A DNA stretch of 58,023 nucleotides from LW40-45 sp048883105. GTDB taxonomy: Archaea; Asgardarchaeota; Lokiarchaeia; Sigyniarchaeales; SOKP01. The DNA lies in contig JBHLQY010000004.1 of the NCBI GenBank assembly GCA_048883105.1, positions 1 to 58,023 on the forward strand, written 5' to 3'. Positions within the stretch are counted from its first letter, which is position 1, and every line of letters begins with the position of its first letter. Of the stretch, positions 42,966 through 52,626 are shown one piece after another. The notes under the pieces are model-generated. The model was not told the origin of the DNA. It made no database searches and saw only the letters and a program-made list of their open reading frames with translations. A program made the position numbers and the translations under genes.

Positions 42966-45182
42966 ATGTCAAAAAAACCAATCGGATGGAATAGAAAAAG
43001 TTTAATAGAAATGTTGGAAGAAAGCGAAAAGTTATTTGAAGAAACAAAGCGTTATTACGGCATAGATAAGCTTACTTTGAAAGAAAAAGATCCCTTTAAC
43101 TATGAACGTTGCTATGCTACTTTAAGAGGAGCACTTGTATCTGCGAGAGAAACTGCAATGCATGTTGCAGCTAGTCCCATTGTTAAAGAAATTGGTGAGC
43201 TATGCTTCGGTTTGTACACTCCAGAAGGAGATTCAATAGTCGTCTCAACGGGTATTTTGGTTCATGTTCATACTATGAGTGAAGCTATAAAATTCATGAT
43301 AAGAGAGAATTACGAAGAGGATGTTGGAATTAATCCAGGTGATATTTTTTTGAACAATGATTGCTTGACGGGCAATGTACATACAACTGATGTACAAACT
43401 ATTATTCCTATATATTGGAATGAAGAATTAATAGGCTGGGCTGCAGGTGTTACGCATCAAATTGATATAGGAGGTATCTCTCCAGGTCACGACTTATTTA
43501 ATTGTGTTCAACGATTCGACGATGGAGTCTATTATACTTGTAGAAAGATAGGTTCTAACGATAATATATGGAAAGATCACATGATTAACGCTAGGAGAGC
43601 CGTGAGAACTCCAATGTACTGGGAATTGGACGAGAAGTGCAGGTTAGCGGGAAATCTAATGATCAGAGATGCTGTTTATGAATTTATTGAAAGAGAAGGA
43701 TTAGATTATTACAAACGATTCGTTAGAGAGGCAATTGAGGAAGGGAGAAGAGTTATGCAAGAACGAGTGAAAGAACGGTTAATACCTGGAAGATATAGAG
43801 CTGCTTCCTTTATTGATGGACCGTTTAAAAATGAAGCTTGGCAACCTATTGCACAAATTGACAAGGTTAACAATCAACCTATAGAAATTGTAGTTAAAGA
43901 GGATGGCGCTTTTTCTCTAAGTTTTGATGGAGCGAGTGCGTATGCACATAATTCTACTAATTGCGGTCTTGGAGCGATGGAAGGAGGTCAGTGGGTGCTC
44001 TTAACCCAAATCCTGATTTATGGGGACAAGGTGAATGATGGAGCATATCTTGCTGTGGAAAAAGATTATCCATTAGGAACATGGTCAAATCCAGGAGATC
44101 CTTATCTTTCTTATCAGTGTCCTTGGGGTAATTTAATTCCTGCCTACACTGGAATGATGAAATGTTTGTCATATGGGTTATTTTCCCGCGGCTATCGTGA
44201 AGAAGTTGTTCCTGGATATGGTACTACGGGTGATGCGATACAAGGAGGAGGTATCTATTCTTCTGGGCCACTAGAAGGTAATAGATGGTCTTTATCTACG
44301 TTTGAGATAAGTGGACAAGGTTTAGGTGCAAGTGCCATTAGAGATGGTCTCAATTGGGGCTATGCTATGTGGAATCCTGAATCCGACCTAGGAGATGTCG
44401 AAACTTGGGAGTTATTTCAGGGTGGCGTACCCTATTTGGCAAGAAAAGTTAAACCAAATAATGCAGGATACGGTAAATACCGAGGAGGTGCAAATTACGA
44501 AGGTATAGCTTTAGTTGCTTTTTCAGAACAAGTAGATTTTTTTGGAGCCCGAGAGGGAATGTGCTTTCATGGATGTGGAGGTATGCACGGAGGCTATCCA
44601 AATCCAACAGGATATCGTCTCCATGCTACTCAAACAAACTTGAAAGAAATTTTCGAAAATCAAAAAGATTATCCTTTAGGCGATCCTGACCCGAGTAATG
44701 GTGAATTTGAAAGATTATTAAAGGGAAATATCGTAAGAAAACCCTATTGTGTTATTTACCCCATAACTCTCGAGAATTATGATCTTATTCACTATTCTGA
44801 AAGCGGTGGGCCAGGATATGGGGATCCTTTAGAGAGAAAATTGGAAAGCGTGAGGAAAGATCTTAATGATGGGATCTATACTAAAGAATTCGTCAATAAG
44901 GTTTACGGTGTAATTGCAAACTACGACGAAAGTAAAGAAGAATGGATTGTTGATGAAAAATCAACGAAAATCCGTCAAGAGGAGTTAATGAAGGAAAGAA
45001 AGGAAAAATCAATGACTTTTGAAGAATTTTGGGAATATGAAAGGAAGAAAATCACGGAAAAGAAGTTATACGAAGCAGTATTATTCATGTTCTCGGATAG
45101 CTTAAAATTATCAAAGAAATGGGCAAAAGAATTTCGAGAGTTTTGGAAATTACCTGATAATTACCAGATGGAGGTAAAATAA
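42966..45182 (+). CDS. acxB: Acetone-carboxylase-type alpha subunit / hydantoinase B (HyuB) family
   Basis: A 738-residue HyuB-family catalytic subunit. The segment NNDCLTGNVHTTDVQTI carries the H-x-x-D pair, and GVTHQIDIGG the next His, which in acetone carboxylase coordinate the Mn ion. Later motifs include GCGGMHGGYPNPTGY and YSESGGPGYGDPLERKLE, typical of the family. It lies 3 bp after the HyuA-like gene with a perfect GGAGGTG ribosome-binding site within the end of that gene, and directly abuts the small subunit gene. Confidence 0.87.
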   Translation: MSKKPIGWNRKSLIEMLEESEKLFEETKRYYGIDKLTLKEKDPFNYERCYATLRGALVSARETAMHVAASPIVKEIGELCFGLYTPEGDSIVVSTGILVHVHTMSEAIKFMIRENYEEDVGINPGDIFLNNDCLTGNVHTTDVQTIIPIYWNEELIGWAAGVTHQIDIGGISPGHDLFNCVQRFDDGVYYTCRKIGSNDNIWKDHMINARRAVRTPMYWELDEKCRLAGNLMIRDAVYEFIEREGLDYYKRFVREAIEEGRRVMQERVKERLIPGRYRAASFIDGPFKNEAWQPIAQIDKVNNQPIEIVVKEDGAFSLSFDGASAYAHNSTNCGLGAMEGGQWVLLTQILIYGDKVNDGAYLAVEKDYPLGTWSNPGDPYLSYQCPWGNLIPAYTGMMKCLSYGLFSRGYREEVVPGYGTTGDAIQGGGIYSSGPLEGNRWSLSTFEISGQGLGASAIRDGLNWGYAMWNPESDLGDVETWELFQGGVPYLARKVKPNNAGYGKYRGGANYEGIALVAFSEQVDFFGAREGMCFHGCGGMHGGYPNPTGYRLHATQTNLKEIFENQKDYPLGDPDPSNGEFERLLKGNIVRKPYCVIYPITLENYDLIHYSESGGPGYGDPLERKLESVRKDLNDGIYTKEFVNKVYGVIANYDESKEEWIVDEKSTKIRQEELMKERKEKSMTFEEFWEYERKKITEKKLYEAVLFMFSDSLKLSKKWAKEFREFWKLPDNYQMEVK

Positions 45183-45677
45183 ATGGTAAAACACGATAAA
45201 AAAACATTAGAAAGAATGATTGATGGAGACTTAACTTGGAATGAATTGAGACCAATCATTAGTGGAAGAAAAGATCCTGACAGATACGACATAATTCTTG
45301 AGATTTTGCAAGAACGAGTCCCGTGGAAAGAAAAAATAGTTTTGCCGCTTCATGAGCATTTATATATAGTGTCAAAAAACGGTGAAAGAATCGTTAAATG
45401 TGACTGTGGATACGAGTTTGGGGATTATAAAATAAACTGGAAAACAAAATGTAGGGTTAGAGTAAGGGATTCAGTTGATACAATTGAGGAGTTATATCCA
45501 AAATACATGGGGTGCGACCCTGATTGGGAAGAACTACGAGAATATTTCTGTCCAGGATGCTTTACATTATTAGATGTTGAGGCTGTACCGCCTGGTTATC
45601 CAACAGTATTTAATTTCCTGCCTGATATTGATACATTCTACGAGAAATGGCTGGGAAGAAAAGCCCCAGATAAATAA
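45183..45677 (+). CDS. acxC: Acetone-carboxylase gamma-type small zinc subunit
   Basis: A 164-residue protein matching the acetone carboxylase gamma subunit family (PF08882). It contains two cysteine pairs, VKCDCGYEFG and EYFCPGCFTLLDVE, which would bind one zinc ion, with the conserved EVPPGYPTV-like EAVPPGYPTVFNF motif. Its ATG directly follows the stop of the alpha-subunit gene. This subunit is the reason for calling the trio a carboxylase and not a hydantoinase. After it comes 207 bp of AT-rich DNA before the Fe-S genes. Confidence 0.82.
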   Translation: MVKHDKKTLERMIDGDLTWNELRPIISGRKDPDRYDIILEILQERVPWKEKIVLPLHEHLYIVSKNGERIVKCDCGYEFGDYKINWKTKCRVRVRDSVDTIEELYPKYMGCDPDWEELREYFCPGCFTLLDVEAVPPGYPTVFNFLPDIDTFYEKWLGRKAPDK

Positions 45678-45884
45678 ATTATAAATGATTTTCATTAAGA
45701 AAATTTAGATATACTCTTTTTGTTTTTAATTTTATTATTCTTTACTGATTTCTAATTTTCGTTTAAAATTTTAACATAAAAATCTAAAACTTAGTTTATA
45801 AAATATAAAAATTTAAAATGAGTCAAATTCAATATTTATACATAATAATTGTAAGAGTTATAATGTTTAAAGAAGGTCATTTAA

Positions 45885-46757
45885 ATGTGTAAATGGTGTA
45901 TGAAGCATGGCGCCGGCAAAAAATGGTACCTAAACTCGAAAAACTATATGGCAAAAGAGATTGGTGAAGAAGATTATTATAGGGACTATTTAACTGAACA
46001 ATGGATGAACTTTGAGCAAGTTTTTATAAGAAAAATTAAAGGATTTTCTTCTATTGGTTTAGGGTATAAACTCAAGATGCCAATCATAGGAAAAATTTTA
46101 CGTTCAACAGCGGAAAAAATGATCCATAGTGAAAAACAACATAGGAAAGCAGTAAGGGCGGATGGTCATTTTGGGCAGGTAATACCTTTAGAAGATGCTA
46201 AGATAATTATGTCTGAACTCGCTGCTGAACCAATTATCGCTAACTATTGCATGTGCCGATGGATGCAACGAGGAGATAAAGAACGATGTTGTATCAATTT
46301 TGGTGTTTTATCTGAGGTTATTGAAAAATTGCCTAGATTTATACCAAAAGAAAGAACTGCTAGGGTATCTCGTGAAGAAGCTATTAATCTCTTAGAAGAA
46401 AATAATGAAAAAGGATATATCCAGTCAGCTTGGTTCCAGCCCGTTCCATATGTTAACGCAATTTGCTCTTGTGAATCACCGGAATGTGGAGGATTAAGGC
46501 TTAGAAATGATTTCGATTTAAAAGCGGTTTACAAATCAGAATATATCATTCGATTAGATCAAGATAAATGTGAAGGATGTAAACAATGCGTATCACGATG
46601 TCAGTTCAGTGCAATACGCTTTATTCCTTCACAAAATAGAGTTATTATCGATTATAATAAATGTTTTGGCTGTGGTAATTGCCGGGATGCTTGTAAATTC
46701 GACGCTTTAAATTTAATTCCGAGAGAGGAATATCCAGGATTTACAGGAGAATATTAA
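45885..46757 (+). CDS. Cys-rich 4Fe-4S protein, relative of 9490 gene
   Basis: A 290-residue protein. The N-terminus has CKWCMKHG, and the middle has NYCMCRWMQRGDKERCCINFG and ICSCESPECGG. These reproduce the C-x-C-R...C...FG and late cysteine arrangement of the gene at 9490. Two C-terminal ferredoxin motifs are CEGCKQCVSRC and CFGCGNCRDAC. It probably carries at least two [4Fe-4S] clusters. The ATG has a Shine-Dalgarno (GAAGGT). It lies between the carboxylase trio and a small ferredoxin-like gene (12 bp away), so it may deliver electrons to a step in this catabolic cluster. Confidence 0.75.
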   Translation: MCKWCMKHGAGKKWYLNSKNYMAKEIGEEDYYRDYLTEQWMNFEQVFIRKIKGFSSIGLGYKLKMPIIGKILRSTAEKMIHSEKQHRKAVRADGHFGQVIPLEDAKIIMSELAAEPIIANYCMCRWMQRGDKERCCINFGVLSEVIEKLPRFIPKERTARVSREEAINLLEENNEKGYIQSAWFQPVPYVNAICSCESPECGGLRLRNDFDLKAVYKSEYIIRLDQDKCEGCKQCVSRCQFSAIRFIPSQNRVIIDYNKCFGCGNCRDACKFDALNLIPREEYPGFTGEY

Positions 46758-46769
46758 TGAGGTGACAGT

Positions 46770-47024
46770 ATGAGCAAAACAAAAATACGTATCGATTATT
46801 CAAGATGTGGGGAAAAAGGAGAGATTGACCCACGAGATTGTACCAAATGTCTGAAAGTATGCGATCCGTGTGTATTTTTAATGCATGAAACCATTGGAGC
46901 TAAAGAAGGGAATATTTATGATCCACAAAATTGGCGCATTACACCAGTATGGCCATCTGTATGTATGCGTTGCTTAATATGTGTTGAAATATGTCCTGTT
47001 AAAGCAATAAGTATAAAATGGTAA
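46770..47024 (+). CDS. Small ferredoxin-like protein
   Basis: An 84-residue protein with eight or nine cysteines: CTKCLKVCDPC in the N-terminal half and CMRCLICVEICP near the C-terminus, enough for two clusters in an atypical arrangement. Conventional C-x2-C-x2-C-x3-C spacing is met only by the second group. It follows the larger Fe-S protein by 12 bp with a strong GAGGTGA ribosome-binding site, so the two are co-translated and probably form one electron-transfer unit. Confidence 0.75.
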   Translation: MSKTKIRIDYSRCGEKGEIDPRDCTKCLKVCDPCVFLMHETIGAKEGNIYDPQNWRITPVWPSVCMRCLICVEICPVKAISIKW

Positions 47025-47027
47025 TCT

Positions 47028-47045
47028 TTTTTTTTTCTTTTTTTT
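47028..47045 (+). terminator. Poly-T terminator after the ferredoxin-like gene
   Basis: Almost uninterrupted T run (one C) directly after the stop codon; no stem. This would separate the Fe-S genes from the enolase-superfamily gene that follows by about 140 bp. Confidence 0.5.
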
Positions 47046-47167
47046 ATATTAAAAAATTATTAGGTCAATACCATACCTAATTTAAAAGTAAATTATTATA
47101 ACCAATTAAATTCAATTTCTTATTATTGATGCAAATTTTAAAAATAAAAACTTAGGTTTGCTTACCA

Positions 47168-48337
47168 ATGAATCCTAAAATCATAAGTATAGAATTGACT
47201 CCTTTATATGTCCCATTCAAAGAGCCCGTAAGGCGATTACTGGGAGAAACTGAAGGGGGTTTAGGGATGGCAATTCCAGCCGAAGAGCCGTGGTTAGGAG
47301 GAGATTTTGTTATTTGTAAGCTTATTGCTGATGATGGTAATGTAGGAATTGGAGAGTCATTTGTCTGGTTACCGGAGTCAGGTGTATTACCTGACCAAAT
47401 TATTAGCGTTATAAAGCATGACTTGTATAGATATGTTCTAAGTGAGAGCCCTTTCAATGTTGAGAAGATACGATATAAAATGAATATCAATGTAGCATTA
47501 AACGAAGTTGCTAAAGGACTTTTAGATATGGCATGCTACGATTTAATGGGAAAAATCACAGGACGACCTGTACATGATCTCATAGGAGGGAAAACTATAG
47601 ACGAGATTCCGCTCGCAGCACTTATACCACTTGCCGATCCTATATTAATGAGGGGGATTGCTAAAAGTTATTACAAACGAGGTTTTCGGACTTTTAGATT
47701 AAAACTTGGAAATAGTCTACAAGAAGATATTGAAATCTGTGAAATAATTAGACGAGCTTTAGGTTCTGAAGTAAATCTGCGCGTTGATTATAATCAAGCG
47801 TATACTAATCCTCATGAAGCAATTCGCGCCATTAAAGCAATTGAACCATTTGGCATTGATTTTGCCGAACAACCAGTACGCAATAACGACTATATTGGCT
47901 TAGCTTATGTACAAAAACGTGTAGATACCCCTTTAATGTCACACGAAGATTTTTTTACGTTGCGAGATTTTATTACATTAGTAGAGATGGGAGCTGTAGG
48001 AGTCCTTGGATTAAACTCCACGCGCCCAGGAGGAGTCACAAACGCCCTAAGAGCTTTAAATTATGCAGAACAGCGAGGACTTGGTGCTGTAATACACGAT
48101 CAACCCCTAGGTATTGCTTCGGCTATGCACATCCATATAGCCGCGGCTAGATACCATTCTTTTACTTATGCCGCAGAACTCTTTGGGGACGAAATGATGG
48201 AAGACGATCTCATTACGATACCTCTGAATTACGAAGAAGGAACAGCTAAAGTACCTAATGGCCCCGGCTGGGGGATAGAACTTGACGAGAGAGCGTTAGA
48301 GAAATATGCTACAGCCCCTACTATAACATTAAAATAA
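47168..48337 (+). CDS. Mandelate racemase / muconate lactonizing enzyme family protein
   Basis: A 389-residue enolase-superfamily enzyme. Metal ligands are D in LRVDYNQAY, E in DFAEQPV and E in SHEDFF. A catalytic-type histidine sits in VIHDQPLGIASAMHIH. At the KxK position the text is FRLKLG, so only the second Lys is kept and the first is Arg. The reaction is abstraction of a proton alpha to a carboxylate, followed by racemisation, dehydration or cycloisomerisation. Substrate is unknown. It precedes an amidohydrolase by 31 bp, which suggests sequential steps on an amide- or ring-containing acid. Confidence 0.85.
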   Translation: MNPKIISIELTPLYVPFKEPVRRLLGETEGGLGMAIPAEEPWLGGDFVICKLIADDGNVGIGESFVWLPESGVLPDQIISVIKHDLYRYVLSESPFNVEKIRYKMNINVALNEVAKGLLDMACYDLMGKITGRPVHDLIGGKTIDEIPLAALIPLADPILMRGIAKSYYKRGFRTFRLKLGNSLQEDIEICEIIRRALGSEVNLRVDYNQAYTNPHEAIRAIKAIEPFGIDFAEQPVRNNDYIGLAYVQKRVDTPLMSHEDFFTLRDFITLVEMGAVGVLGLNSTRPGGVTNALRALNYAEQRGLGAVIHDQPLGIASAMHIHIAAARYHSFTYAAELFGDEMMEDDLITIPLNYEEGTAKVPNGPGWGIELDERALEKYATAPTITLK

Positions 48338-48368
48338 TTATATAAAAAAATTAAGGTTAGGCATTGAA

Positions 48369-50048
48369 ATGAGTGAATTAACAGTCAAACTTTTTTACAA
48401 TTGCATTATCTTAACGGTTGATAAAAATGACTCCAAGGCAGAAGCGATGGCTATATTTAAAGATAAAATCTTAGCTATTGGGGAAGAAATCAAGGTTCGT
48501 AATGAAACCTATAATTTTGAGGAGAATTTCAAAAGAGAGTTGGATAAAAATATCAGAGTAATAGAAATTGATTTAGGAGGAGCATGTATAGTCCCTGGTT
48601 TCATTGATGCTCATATGCATCCTGTTGTTGCAATTTATTTTAAAACCCAATTAAATTTGAATAATGTAAAAAGTTATTCAGAATTAGAGGCAATTTTAAA
48701 AAAAGAAGATAAGATCAAGGAGAAAAATGAATGGATTTTAGGTTATGATCTAATGGAACAAAGATTCGAAAATCCGGATGACCACATTTTTCCAGATAGA
48801 TATAAATTAGACGAATTCTGCCCCAATAGACCAATTATCATTCTTAGATATGACGGGCATATCTGTTCTGTAAATTCAATAGCATTAGAGAAGATAGGTA
48901 TTACTAAAGAAAATATTAAAGATTTCATTCCAGACTCAGGAGAAATCCAAAAAGATGCGGAAGGAAATCCTACTGGTGTGTTTACAGAAGAAGCAACTAC
49001 ATTTGCTTTAGAAAATGCTGCAATACCTAGTAGAGAAAGATTTTTAGAGGCAGGTAAAAATTTTTCATATGAATTAGCATCTTTTGGGATTACGACCTGT
49101 GGCATTATAATTCAATTAGGCGAAATGGGAATTGCGGGAAAAATAGGGCGTTTAGAATTACCATTTATAAAGTATATGATTACAGAGGGAGTAATCGAGC
49201 AAGATTTTGTTTTTTATTTAGCAACTGACAAACCTAAGAAAATTAATAGGATTAAAAGATCACTTTATGAATTATTTGGTGAGGATAAACGGTTTACCAT
49301 TGGAGGTCTGAAACTATGGGCTGACGGGAGTTTTGGAGCGGCTACGGCGTGCATGTTTGAACCTTATACCGATTCACCTGAAAGAAAAACTGGATTTATG
49401 ATGATAGAAAAGGATAAGCTCTATGAACTCTTCAATGAGGCGTATAAATTAGGTTTTCATATAGCTTGCCACGCAATAGGGGATCGAGCAAATAGAATAG
49501 TCGTTGATGTTTTCAGAGATGTCCTTAACAAGAATGAAAAAAATGAATTAGTAAGATGCAGGATTGAACATGCGTCCCTTCTTAACGAAAAAATTTTGTT
49601 AGATGCTACAGATCTTGGTTTAATTTTCGTTTGTCAACCTTCATTCATAAATAGCGAATATACATGGCTCGATAAACGGTTAGGTTATGAAAGAATCAAG
49701 CATGTATATCCATTTAGATCAATAATCGATTCAGGGATTGTTTTAGCAGGAGCTTCCGACGCACCTATCGAATCTGCTAATGTATTAAAAGCATTTCATG
49801 CTTGTGTAACGAGAAATGGTTTTGTCCCCGAACAAACGATCTCAATTTCCGAAACTCTCAGAATGTTTACTTATAATGCAGCATATGCTCTCGGACAAGA
49901 AAACATAAAAGGAAGCCTTGAGATTGGAAAATTGGCAGATTTTGTGATTTTAGATCAAAATATTATGACTCAACCATTAGATAAACTAACAGACATTAAT
50001 ATAATGGCTACATATCACCGTGGGATTCAGATTTTTCCATTGGAATGA
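48369..50048 (+). CDS. Amidohydrolase family protein (YtcJ-like, Amidohydro_3)
   Basis: A 559-residue metal-dependent hydrolase. It has GFIDAHMHP (H-x-H metal pair), GGLKLWADGSFGAAT with the lysine that may be carbamylated, CHAIGDRAN, RIEHASLL and ASDAPIES with the catalytic aspartate. The N-terminal beta sandwich (NCIILTVDKNDSKAEAMAI) and C-terminal GSLEIGKLADFVILD are standard. The family hydrolyses formamides, exo-enol lactones or cyclic amides. It sits between the enolase-superfamily and transporter genes. Confidence 0.88.
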   Translation: MSELTVKLFYNCIILTVDKNDSKAEAMAIFKDKILAIGEEIKVRNETYNFEENFKRELDKNIRVIEIDLGGACIVPGFIDAHMHPVVAIYFKTQLNLNNVKSYSELEAILKKEDKIKEKNEWILGYDLMEQRFENPDDHIFPDRYKLDEFCPNRPIIILRYDGHICSVNSIALEKIGITKENIKDFIPDSGEIQKDAEGNPTGVFTEEATTFALENAAIPSRERFLEAGKNFSYELASFGITTCGIIIQLGEMGIAGKIGRLELPFIKYMITEGVIEQDFVFYLATDKPKKINRIKRSLYELFGEDKRFTIGGLKLWADGSFGAATACMFEPYTDSPERKTGFMMIEKDKLYELFNEAYKLGFHIACHAIGDRANRIVVDVFRDVLNKNEKNELVRCRIEHASLLNEKILLDATDLGLIFVCQPSFINSEYTWLDKRLGYERIKHVYPFRSIIDSGIVLAGASDAPIESANVLKAFHACVTRNGFVPEQTISISETLRMFTYNAAYALGQENIKGSLEIGKLADFVILDQNIMTQPLDKLTDINIMATYHRGIQIFPLE

Positions 50049-50103
50049 TTAAAGTTTTTAAGAAATAATCTTTTTAAATAAATAATAGGAGAAAATAAAA
50101 AGA

Positions 50104-51504
50104 ATGAGTAAATTAGATAAAAAAGAGAACTCCGAGTATGGTTCGTCTACAAAAATTCATACATCTTACGCTCTCGGGAGTTTCTTCAATGATTTTATTA
50201 TTACAGTCTTAAGTATGTGGGTTTTTAAATTTTATGAGACAGAAGTTTTCTTACCTATTGCATTAATAACTTTAGCAGTTATTTTATATGGATTCTGGAA
50301 TATGATTAATGATCCTATTGCTGGTCATATTTCTGATCGAAATATCCAATTTATGAAGAGCAAGGGTAAAAGATTTACTTGGTTCATTATAACTGCTATC
50401 CCGTGTTCCTTACTTTTCTTCTTTATTTTCACACCTCCAATAGGCAACGATATTATTATCTTCTTGTGGCTTTTAGCAATCCTATGCGTTTTTGACACGT
50501 TATTTTCATTTATGACCATAAATTGGCAGGCGATTTTTCCTGACAAGTTCCGTTCACAGAAAGAGCGAACTAAAGTAGGCGGAATTCAAATACTTTTCTC
50601 CCTATTTGGATTGACGCTGGGGATGGTAATTCCATTGCTTATCATTACCACTGGATCCCCTGGAACTAATATAGAGTCATATGTTATTGCAGCTTTATTA
50701 ATAACAATAATTAGTACAATCACTGTATTAATCATGATACCTGGAATGCGTGAGGATAGAAATATGATAGATCGTACATTTATATCAGAGAAAAAAGCAG
50801 AACATGAATCTTATGTTAAGATATTGAAATTTGCCGTTAAACAAAAGAATTTTATGGCATATCTTTTTGCATATCTCGCACAAACAGTTGTTATGGTACT
50901 TTTGCTTGCTTCTATCCCTTATTGGGCTCAGTATATAACTGGGATTGATCCTATCGATGAAATTATTCTGTTATTAATATTTCTCTTAGCAAGCGTGTGT
51001 TCAGCTCCAATTTGGATAAAAGTTGGTAGAAAGTATGGAAATCGAATTGGATATATGTGTGGGACTGGAGGATCCGCTATTTTTTTAATAATTGCTATGT
51101 TTGTTACAGACTTTTGCGGAATAATGGTATGTATGGCTCTAATTGGGTTCTCAATGGGGGCGACATGGTCGTTGATATATCCTACTTTCTCAGATGTTAT
51201 TGATGAAATTGTAGTTGAAACGGAAAAACGAGATGAGGGAGTTTATTACGGATTGAGAACGTTTTTCGGTCGCTTTTCTATTGTAATTCAGGCCTTAACA
51301 TTCGGAATAATACATCCGCTCACTCGTTTCAATCCAGACGCATCAACTCAATCAACTCTAGCGCAGTGGGGAATTCTTATTGGTATGTTTGCAGTGCCGG
51401 CCTTCTTTTATTTTATCGGGTTTCTTTGTATGTGGAAGATATATGACCTTAAGCCCAAAAAAGTTCAAAATATTAAAAAAAAGTTGAGGGAAATAAATCT
51501 TTAG
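50104..51504 (+). CDS. GPH/MFS-type 12-TM sugar or organic-acid symporter
   Basis: A 466-residue transporter with 12 predicted TM helices. The motif MINDPIAGHISDR in the loop after TM2 and KSKGKRFTWFIITAIP next to it are typical of the glycoside-pentoside-hexuronide (GPH) branch of the major facilitator superfamily. The second half shows KVGRKYGNRIGYMCG, the equivalent loop. It closes the 40.8-51.5 kb cluster and would import its substrate. A good ribosome-binding site (TAGGAGA) precedes the ATG. Confidence 0.88.
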   Translation: MSKLDKKENSEYGSSTKIHTSYALGSFFNDFIITVLSMWVFKFYETEVFLPIALITLAVILYGFWNMINDPIAGHISDRNIQFMKSKGKRFTWFIITAIPCSLLFFFIFTPPIGNDIIIFLWLLAILCVFDTLFSFMTINWQAIFPDKFRSQKERTKVGGIQILFSLFGLTLGMVIPLLIITTGSPGTNIESYVIAALLITIISTITVLIMIPGMREDRNMIDRTFISEKKAEHESYVKILKFAVKQKNFMAYLFAYLAQTVVMVLLLASIPYWAQYITGIDPIDEIILLLIFLLASVCSAPIWIKVGRKYGNRIGYMCGTGGSAIFLIIAMFVTDFCGIMVCMALIGFSMGATWSLIYPTFSDVIDEIVVETEKRDEGVYYGLRTFFGRFSIVIQALTFGIIHPLTRFNPDASTQSTLAQWGILIGMFAVPAFFYFIGFLCMWKIYDLKPKKVQNIKKKLREINL

Positions 51505-51597
51505 TAAAAATCTTAGCTGTCTTTAATTATTTTTATAAAAATTATAGGTAAGTATAATCGTTTATATAAATATATTAACCTTTAAGAGTTCTCATCA

Positions 51598-52626
51598 TTA
51601 CCTATTTATTAAATATAAAGCTTCTGCTAATTCTTTAAATGATTTTACTACATTATCTCCTGTTAAAGCTGAAGTTTCAAAATAGACAAGATTAAGTTCG
51701 TCAGCGAGTTTAAATGCTTGTTCTGCAGAAACGACTATTTCGTTATGGAGATCAGATTTATTTCCTAAAATGAAACCGCTTGGCTTTTCTCGACTATTTA
51801 CATATTTCATGATGTCATTATACCAGTTTTTGATATTATTAAAAGAATCCACATTAGTTAAATCAAATACCAATAGAATTCCTTTTAGGCCTTTATAAAA
51901 AGCAGTTCGCATGACATCGAATTTCGCTTGTCCAGCGAGATCCCATATTACTAATTGAATATTAGAATCTTTTAAGCGTATGACGCTATCACTTACATGA
52001 ACACCCAGAGTAGATATATATGTCCTTTTGAACGCATTTTCAGTGAATCTAAGGATAAGGCTTGTTTTACCTACCATGGGATCGCCAACAACAATTATCT
52101 TAAATTGGTAATTTATTACTTCCTCTTTTCTTATTTTCTTTTCAGGAAACTCTTCTGTATATTCTTTTGTACGTAAATCTTCCAAGATGTTTAAAATGTT
52201 TATACGAAGTTCTTCGATTTCTTGATAAATATTTTCTCTATTCGTTCCAAACTCCTCTAATTTAATGATTTTTTGGGCAAAATGATTAAACGGAATGTCA
52301 AAATGTTCCATCCCTTTATAAAAAATGACATCATTGAATTCTTTAAATAATAGTGTGATTATAGTAAATTTTACACCTCCCCGTTGAGTTTCATCTCTTA
52401 TTTGTATATATTTAGAAATTCCTTTTAAATTCAAAGAGGGAAATGGAAGCACAACTAATGATGCTGGAATAAGTCCTTTATCGGCTGCGAGAAGAGTACT
52501 GGTTTTTATGCAGACATTCATTTTAGTATCTTCAGGAATATTGGAAGGAATCCACAAAATAGGATTTGGTCCTAGAGTATCATCAATTTCACTATAAATA
52601 ATCCCAGCAATTAGATTTTCTTCCAT
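51598..52626 (-). CDS. Small Rab-like GTPase with N-terminal longin-like domain
   Basis: A 342-residue protein. Residues ~1-125 form a longin-like module (AGIIYSEIDDTLGPNPILW, ASLVVLPFPSLNLKGISKYI, FTIITLLFKE). A ~35-residue helical linker follows. The GTPase occupies ~165-342: P-loop GDPMVGKTS (181-189), switch I T206 region (ISTLGV), WDLAGQ (228-233), NKSD (289-292), ETSA (317-320). It lacks a C-terminal cysteine for prenylation, so it is not lipid-anchored like eukaryotic Rabs. Longin-GTPase fusions are characteristic of Asgard archaea. Start ATG. It stands alone, convergent with the transporter cluster. Confidence 0.88.
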   Translation of the reverse strand: MEENLIAGIIYSEIDDTLGPNPILWIPSNIPEDTKMNVCIKTSTLLAADKGLIPASLVVLPFPSLNLKGISKYIQIRDETQRGGVKFTIITLLFKEFNDVIFYKGMEHFDIPFNHFAQKIIKLEEFGTNRENIYQEIEELRINILNILEDLRTKEYTEEFPEKKIRKEEVINYQFKIIVVGDPMVGKTSLILRFTENAFKRTYISTLGVHVSDSVIRLKDSNIQLVIWDLAGQAKFDVMRTAFYKGLKGILLVFDLTNVDSFNNIKNWYNDIMKYVNSREKPSGFILGNKSDLHNEIVVSAEQAFKLADELNLVYFETSALTGDNVVKSFKELAEALYLINR

